From Phytohabitans kaempferiae (GTDB taxonomy: Bacteria > Actinomycetota > Actinomycetes > Mycobacteriales > Micromonosporaceae): a stretch of DNA of 64,000 nt. How positions within the stretch are numbered: the first letter of the stretch is position 1; the number at the start of each line of letters is the position of its first letter. Positions 51,251 to 59,254 of this stretch are shown one piece after another. Under the pieces are notes generated by a model. The model was not told where the DNA came from and did not search any database. It worked only from the letters and a program-made list of their open reading frames with translations. Both the position numbers and the translations under genes were made by a program. The stretch spans positions 95,589-159,588 of the forward strand of contig NZ_JBHLUH010000089.1 in NCBI RefSeq assembly GCF_042433955.1. The letters are read 5' to 3'.

Positions 51251-52408
51251 TCAGGACGAAGCGGTGCCGGCCGTGGCGACCACTGGTGTGTGGCGGCTCC
51301 ACTCGACGGCCGAGGGAGGCGCGACCTCCACCGGTGCCGGCGACGTGACGACCTGGCGCACCGCCGGCACGACCACCTGCGACGTGACGACCTGGCGCAC
51401 CGGCGACACGGCCACCTGCGACGTAGCGGCCGGCCGTGCCGGCGGCGTGACGACCTGCGGCGTGGCCGCCTGTGGCGTCACGGCCCGCGGCGCGGGGCGC
51501 AACCACCGCACGAGCAGTACCGCGGCGCCGGGCAGGCTGGCGGCGAAGGCGAGCACCCCGTACACGACCGCGACCGTCAGGCCAAGGCTCGGGCTCAGCC
51601 CCGCCGCGCCGAACGCCCACGCGGTCACGCCCTCGCGCGGTCCCCAGCCGCCCACGTTGAGAGGGAGCAGCATCGCCAGCAGCGCGAGCAGCATCAGCGG
51701 CGCCAGCCGGGCGACCGAGGCCGTGGCGCCGGCGGCGCGGGCGGCCACCAGGAACGTCGCCAGATGCCCCGCCATCACCACCGCCGACGACACCAGGATC
51801 CCCGGCCACACACGGCGGGCGAGGAGGCCGCGGCGGACGTCGGCGGCGGCCGTACCCAGGGCTCGGGTGACCAACGACGTGCCCCGCCGGCGGCGGGCCC
51901 ACGCGACCAGGGCGAGGCCGGCCACGACCGCGAGCACGACGGCGGCCGCCGCCTGGACGAGCCGGTCGCGGGGGACGATCGGCGAGGGGACGACGAGCAG
52001 CACCGACACGCCCACCACCACGAAGACGACGGTGCCGGCCGTGCGTTCGAGCACCACCGCGCGCACGCCGCGGCCGACGTCGCCGGTGTCGCGGCCGTTG
52101 CGGACCGCGCGGTGCACGTCGCCGAGGATGCCGCCGGGCAGCGCGGCGTTGAGGAAGATCGCGCGGTAGTAGTCGGCGACCGCGCCGCGCAGCGGGAGGC
52201 GGATCCCCAGGCCACGGGCCACGAGGCACCACCGCCACGCGCTCAGCACCGTGGTGAGCAGGCCGATCCCGAGGGCGGCGAGGAGCGTGCCGCCGTCGAT
52301 CACGCGCAGCCCGTCGAGGAACGCGCCCGTCCCGAGCCGCCACACCAGCACGCCCAGGATCGCCAGCCCTCCGAGCACCTTGACCCAGGCCCACACCGAT
52401 CGCGACAC
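51251..52408 (-). CDS. LPG-synthase-TM/UPF0104 flippase-like membrane protein
   Basis: A 385-residue membrane protein with about eight hydrophobic segments and the UPF0104 (lysylphosphatidylglycerol synthase transmembrane) marks LGTGAFLDGLRVID, RAIFLNAALPGGILGDVHRAVRNGRD, RAVVLERTAGTVVFVVVGV and LPLNVGGWGPREGVTAWAFGAAGL. The family includes lipid flippases and glycolipid-export partners. GTG 52408 follows GGAGG. The C-terminal 60 residues are a repetitive Val/Thr/Pro/Ala tail. It is the last gene of the minus-strand cluster with a methyltransferase and a glycosyltransferase and may translocate their lipid product. Confidence 0.88.
   Translation of the reverse strand: MSRSVWAWVKVLGGLAILGVLVWRLGTGAFLDGLRVIDGGTLLAALGIGLLTTVLSAWRWCLVARGLGIRLPLRGAVADYYRAIFLNAALPGGILGDVHRAVRNGRDTGDVGRGVRAVVLERTAGTVVFVVVGVSVLLVVPSPIVPRDRLVQAAAAVVLAVVAGLALVAWARRRRGTSLVTRALGTAAADVRRGLLARRVWPGILVSSAVVMAGHLATFLVAARAAGATASVARLAPLMLLALLAMLLPLNVGGWGPREGVTAWAFGAAGLSPSLGLTVAVVYGVLAFAASLPGAAVLLVRWLRPAPRAVTPQAATPQVVTPPARPAATSQVAVSPVRQVVTSQVVVPAVRQVVTSPAPVEVAPPSAVEWSRHTPVVATAGTASS
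51341..51457 (-). repeat. 39-bp coding repeat, three copies, in the flippase-like tail
   Basis: Three 39-bp units (51341-51379, 51380-51418, 51419-51457; the third more diverged) encode a 13-residue repeat, QVVxPxVRQVVTS, in the cytosolic C-terminal tail. Confidence 0.85.
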
Positions 52409-52466
52409 ACAGCCCTCCCTCTTCGAGGCGTTCCCCCGCTTGTACGGGAGCGGCCCCGCCGAGGGT

Positions 52467-53276
52467 TCATCCGGACAACGGCGCAAGTGCCAGCAGGTCG
52501 CGGTGGTCGATCGTCGCGCGCAGGTCACCCTCCGCGGTGGCATCCAGGCGCCTCCGCAGATACGACCCGGCGGGTTCGCCCAGCTCAGGCCGTTGCTCGA
52601 CCGCCGCGCCGACCCAGCCGCGCAGCCACTCGGCGATGAGCGCGGCGTGTTCGGGGCCGAGCCGCCAAGGGCTGGGCTGCTCCATCACCATCGCCCCGCG
52701 CCGCTCGAACGCCTCCGCCGCCGCGCCCGGTGCGTCGGGGCCGAGCAGGGCGCGTGTGCCGTGTATCCGACGCTGGTGGTCGTTGAAGGCGTCCTCAAGT
52801 TCGCCGTCCAGCGGGTCGGCCGGCGACAGGTCGACCCGGCCGGCGACCGAGAGTGTGAACAGCGCCGAGCTTCCCGCGCCGACGCACGCCTCGGCCAGCC
52901 CGTCGACCTCCTCCGCGGTGAGCAGGTCGAGCAGCGCCGACGCGGTGACCAGCGAGGCGCCGGCCAGGTCGGCGGCGGTCAGGCGGGTCACGTCGCCCTG
53001 CCGCGTCTCGACCGTGACCAGCGGGAACTGTGCCATCCCGGACGCCGCGAGCGCGAGCAGCGCGGGGTCGCGGTCGTGCATGACCCAGTGCTGTGGACCG
53101 CCGAGTCGCGGTGCCAGCCACCGCCCCATCGAGCCGCTGCCGGCGCCGAGGTCGCGGATCACCGGGCGGATGGTGCCGGCCAGGCGGTCGCGCAGGGGGT
53201 CGAGCAGCTCGACGGCGCGCGCGTTCGCGTCGGCCGGCTCTCGCAGGGCGAGCCACCCCGGGCTGAACTCACTCAC
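52467..53276 (-). CDS. Class I SAM-dependent methyltransferase
   Basis: A 269-residue methyltransferase. Motif I is VIRDLGAGSGSMGRWLA (about residues 49-65), with VMHDRDPALLALA as the acidic motif II; LVTASALLDLLTAEEVDGLA is motif IV/post. GTG 53276 has a strong GGAGG four bases upstream. The C-terminal helices (WRLGPEHAALIAEWLRGWVGAA) match small-molecule methyltransferases in lipid or antibiotic clusters. It is 58 bases from the flippase-like gene and separated from the glycosyltransferase by a decayed flavoprotein fragment. The substrate is probably the product of the neighbouring transferases. Confidence 0.88.
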   Translation of the reverse strand: MSEFSPGWLALREPADANARAVELLDPLRDRLAGTIRPVIRDLGAGSGSMGRWLAPRLGGPQHWVMHDRDPALLALAASGMAQFPLVTVETRQGDVTRLTAADLAGASLVTASALLDLLTAEEVDGLAEACVGAGSSALFTLSVAGRVDLSPADPLDGELEDAFNDHQRRIHGTRALLGPDAPGAAAEAFERRGAMVMEQPSPWRLGPEHAALIAEWLRGWVGAAVEQRPELGEPAGSYLRRRLDATAEGDLRATIDHRDLLALAPLSG

Positions 53277-53367
53277 CGGACCTCCTTCATCCATCACCAG
53301 GCTGGGACGTAACGGTGCCATTCCTCCGCGCGACGCCGCTGGAGCGTGTGCGGGACGCCGGCGTCGG

Positions 53368-53421
53368 TGCCGCGTGTGCGGCGACGACCTGCGCCATCAG
53401 GTCGGTGACGTTCCCGGCTAC
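53368..53421 (-). pseudogene. Fragment of a CPYC-type flavoprotein (C-terminal FAD loop)
   Basis: On the minus strand, VAGNVTDLMAQVVAA is encoded with DNA almost identical to that of the intact flavoprotein at 27.8-28.7 kb (VAGNVTDVMAQVVAA). Both sides then diverge into meaningless frames, with no start, no redox motif and no stop in place. It lies in the 190-bp spacer between the methyltransferase and the glycosyltransferase. It is most simply the last remnant of a second CPYC flavoprotein gene once in this cluster. Confidence 0.75.
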
Positions 53422-53468
53422 CCCGGTATGGGGGCCTCCGGCCCTGCCGTGCCGCTTCCGCAGCCGGC

Positions 53469-54593
53469 TCACAGTGCCGCCAGGATGCCGGAGAGGGCGC
53501 GTGCCGTCGTGTCCCATCCGTCCAGTGTGGATCGACGGGCACGGGCGGCCGTCCGGAGCCGGTCCCGCAGCTCGCCGGACTCCAGCCACCGCCGGAGCGC
53601 GTCGCCCAGGGCTTCCGGATCGCCCGGCGGCACGAGGATGCCCGGCCGGACCAGGTCTGCCGCGAGGCCGATCGCGGGCCCGGCGGCCGGCGGCCGCTTT
53701 GAGCGGTCGGTGGTCGGGGCGCGACCCGCCATCTCGGGGGCGGGCACCGCGCCGAGTGCCTCCGGTACACCGCCGACCGCCGTCGCGACGACCGGCACGC
53801 CGCGGGCGAGCGCCTCGGTCACCACCATGCCGTACGTCTCGGCGTGCGACGGGAGCACCAGCAGGTCCGCCTCCGAGTAGGCGGCGTCCAGCGCGGCCCC
53901 CGCCAGCGGCCCGGCGAACGTGACACGGCCGTCGAGTTCGGCCGCGGCGGCCATCACGCGGGAGGCGTACGCGGGGTCGCGGTCGAGCGAGCCGGCGAAC
54001 GTGCACGACCACGGCAGGTCGCCCACGGTGGCGAGCGCCGCGACCAGCACGTCCTGCGCTTTGCGGGGGGTCACGGCGGCGACGCAGAGCAGGCGGCCAC
54101 CATCGGCCGTACCGGCGGAGAGGGGTGCGCCGTCCACACCTGGCGCGGCCACGCGTACCCCGTCGAGGTCGTGGAGCGCGGCGAGCCGGCGCGCGGCGCC
54201 GCCGCTGGTGGCGATGACCGCGGCGGCGGAGCGGAGCGTCGCGCGCTCGCACGCGTCCAGGTCGGTGTCCCCGCCCTCGTCGACCAGCGGCAGGTGGACC
54301 AGCACGGCGACCCGCAACCGGGCGGCGGCGGGCACCACCACCTCGGGCGCCGCGCAGGCGACCAGGCCGTCCAGCAAGGTGAGGGCACCGTCAGGCAGGG
54401 CCGACAGCAGCTTCGCCAGGCGGGCGGTCGCGGTGGCGCCGGGGCGGGGCCAGGCGCCGTCCACAGCGTGCTCGACGACGCGCCAGCCGAGCCCGGCCAG
54501 GTGCTGGCACGCCCGCCGGTCGTAGAGGTTGCCGCCGCTGGGGGAGACGGGGTTGTCCACACCGCCGGGAAGGACGACGTGCAGGTCCCTCAC
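53469..54593 (-). CDS. GT4-type glycosyltransferase
   Basis: A 374-residue retaining glycosyltransferase of the GT-B fold. The N-terminal domain starts HVVLPGGVDNPVSPSGGNLYDRR with the acceptor-side Gly loop. The C-terminal donor site is LVLPSHAETYGMVVTEALARGVPVVA with the E-x7-E motif, followed by GGVPEAL. A 30-residue disordered insert (PAPEMAGRAPTTDRSKRPPA) sits in the donor domain. GTG 54593 overlaps the pterin-fold gene's stop in a GTGA junction. It probably glycosylates a lipid or alcohol made by the CDP-alcohol transferase and its partners. Confidence 0.88.
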   Translation of the reverse strand: MRDLHVVLPGGVDNPVSPSGGNLYDRRACQHLAGLGWRVVEHAVDGAWPRPGATATARLAKLLSALPDGALTLLDGLVACAAPEVVVPAAARLRVAVLVHLPLVDEGGDTDLDACERATLRSAAAVIATSGGAARRLAALHDLDGVRVAAPGVDGAPLSAGTADGGRLLCVAAVTPRKAQDVLVAALATVGDLPWSCTFAGSLDRDPAYASRVMAAAAELDGRVTFAGPLAGAALDAAYSEADLLVLPSHAETYGMVVTEALARGVPVVATAVGGVPEALGAVPAPEMAGRAPTTDRSKRPPAAGPAIGLAADLVRPGILVPPGDPEALGDALRRWLESGELRDRLRTAARARRSTLDGWDTTARALSGILAAL

Positions 54594-54988
54594 AGGGTCC
54601 GCTCGTAGCTCGCCCACGCCGCGTGCGACTCGTGCAGCGTCACCGTGATGCCGGCCAGGCCGCGGGCGCCCTCGCCCAGGGCGCCCGCGTGTACCCGGTC
54701 GGCGAGGCGGTCGGCGATCACCTTGGCGAGGAACTCGGTGGACGTGTTGACGCCGGCGAACGCGGGCTCGTCGTCGAGGTTGCGGTAGTTGAGGTCGCCG
54801 AGCACCTCGCCGAGCTGCGTGGTGGCGAGGCCGATGTCCACGACGATGTTGTCGTCGTCCAGCTCGGGCCGGCGGAACGTCGCGTCCACCACGAACGTCG
54901 CGCCGTGCAGCCGCTGCGCCGGACCGAACACGTCGCCCCGGAAGCTGTGCGCGACCATGATGTGGTCCCGGACCGTGATGCTGAACAA
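54590..54988 (-). CDS. 6-pyruvoyl-tetrahydropterin synthase-fold protein with altered active site
   Basis: A 132-residue T-fold protein of the PTPS/QueD family (FSITVRDHIMVAHSFRG...LHGATFVVDATFRRPELDDDNIVVDIG...NTSTEFLAKVIADRLADRV...ITVTLHESHAAWASYE). True members have a zinc site of three His and a catalytic Cys in C-x-x-L-H-G-H. Here H14 and H28 remain, but the third His is A30 and the Cys position is A24. Zinc-dependent pterin synthesis is therefore unlikely, and the protein may be a binding or repurposed enzyme. It overlaps the glycosyltransferase start and follows the dehydrogenase by four bases, so all three are co-translated. Confidence 0.85.
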   Translation of the reverse strand: MFSITVRDHIMVAHSFRGDVFGPAQRLHGATFVVDATFRRPELDDDNIVVDIGLATTQLGEVLGDLNYRNLDDEPAFAGVNTSTEFLAKVIADRLADRVHAGALGEGARGLAGITVTLHESHAAWASYERTL

Positions 54989-54992
54989 CCCC

Positions 54993-55979
54993 TCAACCTC
55001 CTGCGGTGTCGTAGCGGACGAGGTGGCACAGCGCGGGGATGCCCCCGCCGGCCAGCTTGGGGAGCACCTCGGGCAGCTCCTCGAAGGCTGACTCGCCGGT
55101 CAGCAGCGCGTCGAACGCGGGGTCGGTGAGCAGCTCCAGCGCGAGGGCGAGCCGGTCGCCGTACGTGCGCCGCCCTTTCTGTGCCGGCGACACCGTGCCG
55201 ACCTGGCTGCTGCGCACGGTCAGCCGGCGGGAGTGGAAGTGCTCGCCCAGCGGGATGGTGACCTGGCGGTCGCCGTACCAGCTGAGCTCCAGCACGGTCC
55301 CCTCCGGGGCGAGCAGCTCCAGCGAGCGGGCGAGCCCGGCGGCGGTGGCGCTGGCATGGATGACCAGGTCGCGGTCGCCTGCCGCCTCCTCGGGGGTGGC
55401 GAACCCGACGCCCAGCGCCGCCGCGGTCTCGGCGCGCGCCGGGTCGGCGTCGACGAGCTGCACACGGGCGCCGGGGAAGCGGGCGAGCACGGCGGCGACC
55501 GAGCACCCCACCATGCCCCCGCCGACCACGGCGATCCGGTCGCCGACCAGGGGTGACGCGTCCCAGAGGGCGTTCACGGCGGTCTCCACCGTGCCGGCGA
55601 GCACGGCCCGCCGGGGCGGCACCCCGTCCGGTACGGGCGTGACCGCGGACGCCGGCACGACGTAGCGGGTCTGGTGCGGGTACAGGCAGAAGACCGTGCG
55701 CCCGACCAGCTCCGGCGGGCCTTCCTCCACAGCTCCGACGTTCAGGTAGCCGTACTTGAGGGGGGCTGGAAAATCGCCCTCCTGGAACGGCGCCCGCATC
55801 GCCGCGTGCTGGCTCTCCGGCACGCCGCCCCGGAACACGAGCGTCTCGGTACCCCGGCTCACGCCCGACCACAGCGAGCGGACCAACACCTCGCCCGGAC
55901 CGGGGGGCTCCAAGGCGACCGGCCGGATCTCACCGTGCCCGGGGGCATCGAGCCAGAACGCTCGACCACGGAGCGTCAT
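54993..55979 (-). CDS. MDR-family zinc-type alcohol dehydrogenase-like protein (BchC-like)
   Basis: A 328-residue medium-chain dehydrogenase/reductase. The N-terminal domain has SLWSGVSRGTETLVFRGGVPESQ, and the Rossmann domain has RIAVVGGGMVGCSVAAVLA with VDADPARAE. The catalytic zinc motif GHE and structural Cys cluster of alcohol dehydrogenase are missing. The pattern RGTExLVFxGxVP is that of the BchC/bacteriochlorophyllide-dehydrogenase-like branch. ATG 55979 has an excellent GGAAGGAG before it. It starts the operon dehydrogenase, pterin-fold, glycosyltransferase, and faces the CDP-alcohol transferase across 115 bases. Confidence 0.88.
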   Translation of the reverse strand: MTLRGRAFWLDAPGHGEIRPVALEPPGPGEVLVRSLWSGVSRGTETLVFRGGVPESQHAAMRAPFQEGDFPAPLKYGYLNVGAVEEGPPELVGRTVFCLYPHQTRYVVPASAVTPVPDGVPPRRAVLAGTVETAVNALWDASPLVGDRIAVVGGGMVGCSVAAVLARFPGARVQLVDADPARAETAAALGVGFATPEEAAGDRDLVIHASATAAGLARSLELLAPEGTVLELSWYGDRQVTIPLGEHFHSRRLTVRSSQVGTVSPAQKGRRTYGDRLALALELLTDPAFDALLTGESAFEELPEVLPKLAGGGIPALCHLVRYDTAGG

Positions 55980-56094
55980 GGATCTCCTTCCGCGAGCGGT
56001 GAACCAAACCGGCCCGATTCCCGTTTTTCAGACCGTGGGCCCTGGTAACCATACGTGGTGGGGCTCTAGCCGCCCAGACAACTACGGAGGAACG

Positions 56095-56838
56095 TTGACC
56101 GTCAGCGACCGGCCCCTGGAAACCACCCCGTCCGTCGAAGGGCACACGACAGGGCTGGCGGTGCAGTTCCTCCTCCTGGGCATGCTGGCCGCGGGCGTTG
56201 GCCTCAACGCCGCGGGCTGGGTCGTCGGCTCGGTGTACGCCTTCGGCACCTGGCTCTTGCTCGGTCGCGCGCTGCGCCGCTCCGGGACCACGTTCCTCGG
56301 TCCCGCCAACCAGGTCACCCTGGCCCGCGCCACGCTGGTCGGAGGGGTGGCGGCGCTGGCCGCGGACTGGCTCACCGGCCACGCCGTCCCGGTCGCCGTC
56401 TTCGTGACCCTCGCCGCGGTGGCGCTCGCCCTCGACGCCGTGGACGGCCAGGTGGCGCGCCGTACCGGCAGCACCTCAGCCCTCGGCGCCCGCTTCGACA
56501 TGGAAGTTGACGCCATCCTCATCTTGGTGCTCAGCGCGGTCGTCGCCCAGACGCTGGGCCTGTGGGTACTCGCGATCGGCGTGTTCCGGTACGCCTTCGT
56601 GGTGGCGAGTTGGGCACTGCCGTGGCTGCGCGCCGCGCTGCCGCACCGCATGTCCCGCAAGACGGTCGCCGCGATCCAGGGCATCGCGCTGGCGGTGGCG
56701 AGCTCGGGCCTGCTGCCGTTCGCGCTGACGCTGGCGGTCGTGGGCACGGCGCTGGCGCTGCTGGTCTGGTCGTTCAGCCGCGACGTGGCGTGGCTCTGGC
56801 ACGCACACCAGATCCGCCGCTCCGTGGCCGCCGGCTAG
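56095..56838 (+). CDS. CDP-alcohol phosphatidyltransferase
   Basis: A 247-residue membrane enzyme. The signature D-G-x2-A-R-x8-G-x3-D-x3-D is complete in DAVDGQVARRTGSTSALGAR followed by FDMEVDA (about 114-140), between hydrophobic segments. It transfers a phosphatidyl or similar group from a CDP-activated lipid to an alcohol, building a phospholipid head group. TTG 56095 follows GGAGG with a four-base spacer; no ATG is as well placed. It is divergent from the dehydrogenase/pterin-fold/glycosyltransferase operon, sharing a 115-bp promoter region, and ends at a 17-bp hairpin within the dispersed repeat. Confidence 0.92.
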   Translation: MTVSDRPLETTPSVEGHTTGLAVQFLLLGMLAAGVGLNAAGWVVGSVYAFGTWLLLGRALRRSGTTFLGPANQVTLARATLVGGVAALAADWLTGHAVPVAVFVTLAAVALALDAVDGQVARRTGSTSALGARFDMEVDAILILVLSAVVAQTLGLWVLAIGVFRYAFVVASWALPWLRAALPHRMSRKTVAAIQGIALAVASSGLLPFALTLAVVGTALALLVWSFSRDVAWLWHAHQIRRSVAAG

Positions 56839-56839
56839 C

Positions 56840-56879
56840 TAGTGCGGTGGCCACTAACGTTCACCGGCTGACCGGCGGC
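56840..56879. repeat. Dispersed 40-bp repeat, copy 2 (copy 1 at 32210-32249)
   Basis: Identical to the copy near 32.2 kb but for A instead of G at one place. It begins right after the stop of the CDP-alcohol transferase. Its right half is the left arm of the terminator hairpin. Confidence 0.8.
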
Positions 56880-56900
56880 CTTCGGCCGCTGGTCAGCCGG
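56864..56900 (+). terminator. 17-bp hairpin with one mismatch and a three-base loop
   Basis: CCGGCTGACCGGCGGCC (56864-56880) pairs with GGCCGCTGGTCAGCCGG (56884-56900), with one C/T mismatch, over the loop TTC. It is 26 bases after the transferase stop. Confidence 0.85.
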
Positions 56901-57045
56901 GCCGGCGAAGCCGGCAAGGGTTGGTGGTCGCCGCACCAGCGTCGCGCCCACGTCCGGCGCCCCGCCCAGGGCGCCCCGCCCAGGCCGCGCGGCGGGCCGG
57001 GTCCAATGTGGCCGCCCGGCCAGCAGGAGGCCAACCGGGCGGGCG

Positions 57046-58740
57046 CTACGACGCGTACGCCTCCAGCTCGGAGAGTTGACCCGCGGGCCAGCCCGTGTTG
57101 GCGGTGATGTGCACGCGCACGTAGCGCACGCTCGCCGAGGGGAAGGTGAGCGTCACCGCGTTTCCGGTGGCCGGGTTGAAGGTGCGCCCGCCGGAGGCGA
57201 CCAGTGTCGTGAAGGCGGACCCGTTGGCGCTGCCCTGCACCGAGAGCGTCTGCGTGCGGGTCGCCCACGCGGCGGCCGGCGGGAGCTTCAGCACCACGCG
57301 CCCCACCGACAGGGCCGCGCCGAGGTCCACCTGGATCCACTGTGGAAACGCGTTGTTGGCGCTCTCCCAGTAGCTGCCCGCGTTGCCGTCCACCGCGTTG
57401 GCCGGGGCGAAGCCGCTGTTCTGGCTGCTGGCCGTCGCCGGCTTCCCAGCCGCCAGGTTGACACCGGGCTGTGGACCGGGTCCGCCCGCGACGACCGGGG
57501 GCGTGGGGCGCACCGGGGTGAGCGCGAGCTGGCCCTTCAGCATCCGGCCGCCGTCCGCGGTGATCCGCAGGTAGTAGTCGGCCGAGCAGAACGTGCCGTC
57601 CTCGTCCAGCGGCCGGATGCCGGTGCCGGCCGGCACGGTGGCCGCGGTCTCGGCGGTCTTGGCGATCTGGTTGCCCTCGTTGTACTCGTCGAACATCGAG
57701 ATGTAGATGCCCTGGCAGCCCAGCCGAACCATGTTGTAGAAGTGCCGCCAGTAGAAGTCGCCGTGCGCGCGGGCGCCGGTGGACAGGTCGCCCGGCATCA
57801 CGCAGGGCTGGTAGTCGATGCCGTGCGCGTCGCAGTCGGCCTGGTCGGGCACGTTGACGTTGGCGTAGAACCAGTCCAGCCCGTCGAGCGTGCCGGTGCG
57901 GCCCACCATCCAGGGCGAGATCATGTCGAACGCGTGGTAGACGTCGAGGAAGCCGGGGCGGGAGTCGTTGATGCCCTGCCGCCAGTACGTGGGCACGCCG
58001 CCGATCACGTAGCAGCCCTGCGCCTTGAACCAGTTGACCACCTCGAGGCAGGGCGCCGGCGCGAACGGGCGGCCCGGGTCGTTGAAGCCGAAGCCCCAGA
58101 CGCACACGACCGGCTTGCCGCTCTGCCGCGCGTACGCCGGGGACGCGGTGTGCGCCGACATCTTGGTGGTCCAGTCAACTTTCAGCTCGGACCGCATGCT
58201 GGTCCAGCTCGTGACGTCGTACATGATGTAGAACTTGCGGCCGAAGCGCTCCGCCGCGTCGCGGACCTTGAGCGCCATCGCGTCGCGGGTCGGCCCCTCG
58301 TCGCCGAACGGGTTGAACCGCTGCAGCGCCGCCGTGTCGCACCCGTGCTCCCGCATCCACCGGAAGTGCGTGTCGACGGTCTGCTGGTCGTACGAGGAGA
58401 AGAGCTGGGCCGGCTGCCCGTTGCCGAGGTTGGGGTAGGCGGTGGTGTAGCCGTGCGTGTACTCGCGCATGTCGGGCCAGGAGACGATCGTGGTGTTGCT
58501 CGGCGAGGGCGGCTGGAAGCGGTCGCGGCTCCAGTGCCACCAGCCGCCGATCGGCGCGCCGTCGCCGGGGCAGGAGAACCAGCCCTGGTATCCGACGGAG
58601 ATCTTCCCGACCACGTCGCCGGGCGGGCTGGCGGCGCTCGCGGCGCTGGTGAAGGCCGAGACGATCTCCGAGGCCGACACAGCGGCCAGCGCGGAGCCGG
58701 CGGCGACGGACGTGACGAAGCTGCGGCGCGATACCGCCAT
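57046..58740 (-). CDS. Tat-exported GH99/71-like glycoside hydrolase with a C-terminal CBM32
   Basis: A 564-residue exported protein. The signal has a twin-Arg (SRRSFVTSVAAGSALAA) and cleavage near residue 38. The core (about 40-420) has GYQGWFSCPGDGAPIGGWWHWS, FNPFGDEGPTRDAMALKV, FYIMYDVTSW and ISMFDEYNEGNQIA, the pattern of GH71/99-like hydrolases, which cleave alpha-linked glycans of fungi and hosts. A Pro-rich linker leads to an F5/8-type-C module (NLAAGKPATASSQNSGFAPANAVDGN...YVRVHIT...LSELEAY), a CBM32. AAGGAG is eight bases before ATG 58740. Monocistronic. The exact sugar is unclear. Confidence 0.85.
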   Translation of the reverse strand: MAVSRRSFVTSVAAGSALAAVSASEIVSAFTSAASAASPPGDVVGKISVGYQGWFSCPGDGAPIGGWWHWSRDRFQPPSPSNTTIVSWPDMREYTHGYTTAYPNLGNGQPAQLFSSYDQQTVDTHFRWMREHGCDTAALQRFNPFGDEGPTRDAMALKVRDAAERFGRKFYIMYDVTSWTSMRSELKVDWTTKMSAHTASPAYARQSGKPVVCVWGFGFNDPGRPFAPAPCLEVVNWFKAQGCYVIGGVPTYWRQGINDSRPGFLDVYHAFDMISPWMVGRTGTLDGLDWFYANVNVPDQADCDAHGIDYQPCVMPGDLSTGARAHGDFYWRHFYNMVRLGCQGIYISMFDEYNEGNQIAKTAETAATVPAGTGIRPLDEDGTFCSADYYLRITADGGRMLKGQLALTPVRPTPPVVAGGPGPQPGVNLAAGKPATASSQNSGFAPANAVDGNAGSYWESANNAFPQWIQVDLGAALSVGRVVLKLPPAAAWATRTQTLSVQGSANGSAFTTLVASGGRTFNPATGNAVTLTFPSASVRYVRVHITANTGWPAGQLSELEAYAS

Positions 58741-59104
58741 GGCGGCGCTCCTTCGGGGTCGGCGTACCTGAGGCGGCCATCAACTTTCATGGATCGCCCC
58801 GGGAGCGATGGGATTGACGGCCATCGTGCCAGGACCCGACACATCCTCGCAATAGTCGAATCAACACACGAAACGTCCGAACAAGAAGCCCGCAAAATCC
58901 GCGTGGCGCAGTGAGCATGTGGGCGACACCTCGGGCGCGGCCCTGCCGCACCGGATGCGTCCCCGGCGGCCGCCCCGGGCGCGGGCCAGGCATCGCGGAC
59001 CGGTCGGCGCGCTCGCCCGTACCCGGGAATCCTGAGCGTGCGCCCGGCGTTGCGGATGCGGCGTCGGTCGGAGGACTGGACGCGGTGTGGAAGGGAGGAC
59101 CAAG
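58741..59104. other. 364-bp spacer without a gene
   Basis: The left part holds the GH99-like promoter, with A+T-rich words such as CATCAACTTTCATGG and TAGTCGAATCAACACACG. I see no Zur-type box near the L36 gene, though the canonical sequence is loose. Short frames here lack ribosome binding sites. Confidence 0.5.
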
Positions 59105-59227
59105 GTGAAGGTTCGTAGCTCGCTACGTTCGCTGGCCCGCAAGCCGGGCGCGGTGGTGGTCCGCCGCGGTGGCCGGGTGCGCGTGCTCAACCGGCGCGAC
59201 CCCCGGTGGAACGGCCGCCAGGGCTGA
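59105..59227 (+). CDS. rpmJ: 50S ribosomal protein L36, cysteine-free paralog
   Basis: A 40-residue basic protein (MKVRSSLRSLARKPGAVVVRR, ending RRDPRWNGRQG). The length, the KVRxSLRSL start and the RDPRWxxRQG end match the alternative L36. Housekeeping L36 carries a Cys3-His zinc site; this copy has no Cys, so it is the zinc-independent C-minus type that often replaces the zinc form when zinc is scarce under Zur control. GTG 59105 follows GGAGG by six bases. It precedes the ketopantoate-reductase-like gene by 27 bases. Confidence 0.9.
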   Translation: MKVRSSLRSLARKPGAVVVRRGGRVRVLNRRDPRWNGRQG

Positions 59228-59254
59228 CGCCGGACGTGACTTGAGGGAGGGCAC

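Noticed and set aside
58741..59104. Zur box upstream of the L36 paralog
   Set aside because: No A+T-rich inverted repeat of the expected type was seen.
58911..59108. 65-codon frame before the L36 gene
   Set aside because: It overlaps the L36 ribosome binding site and start in another frame and encodes a Pro/Gly/Arg-rich sequence with no homology I know.
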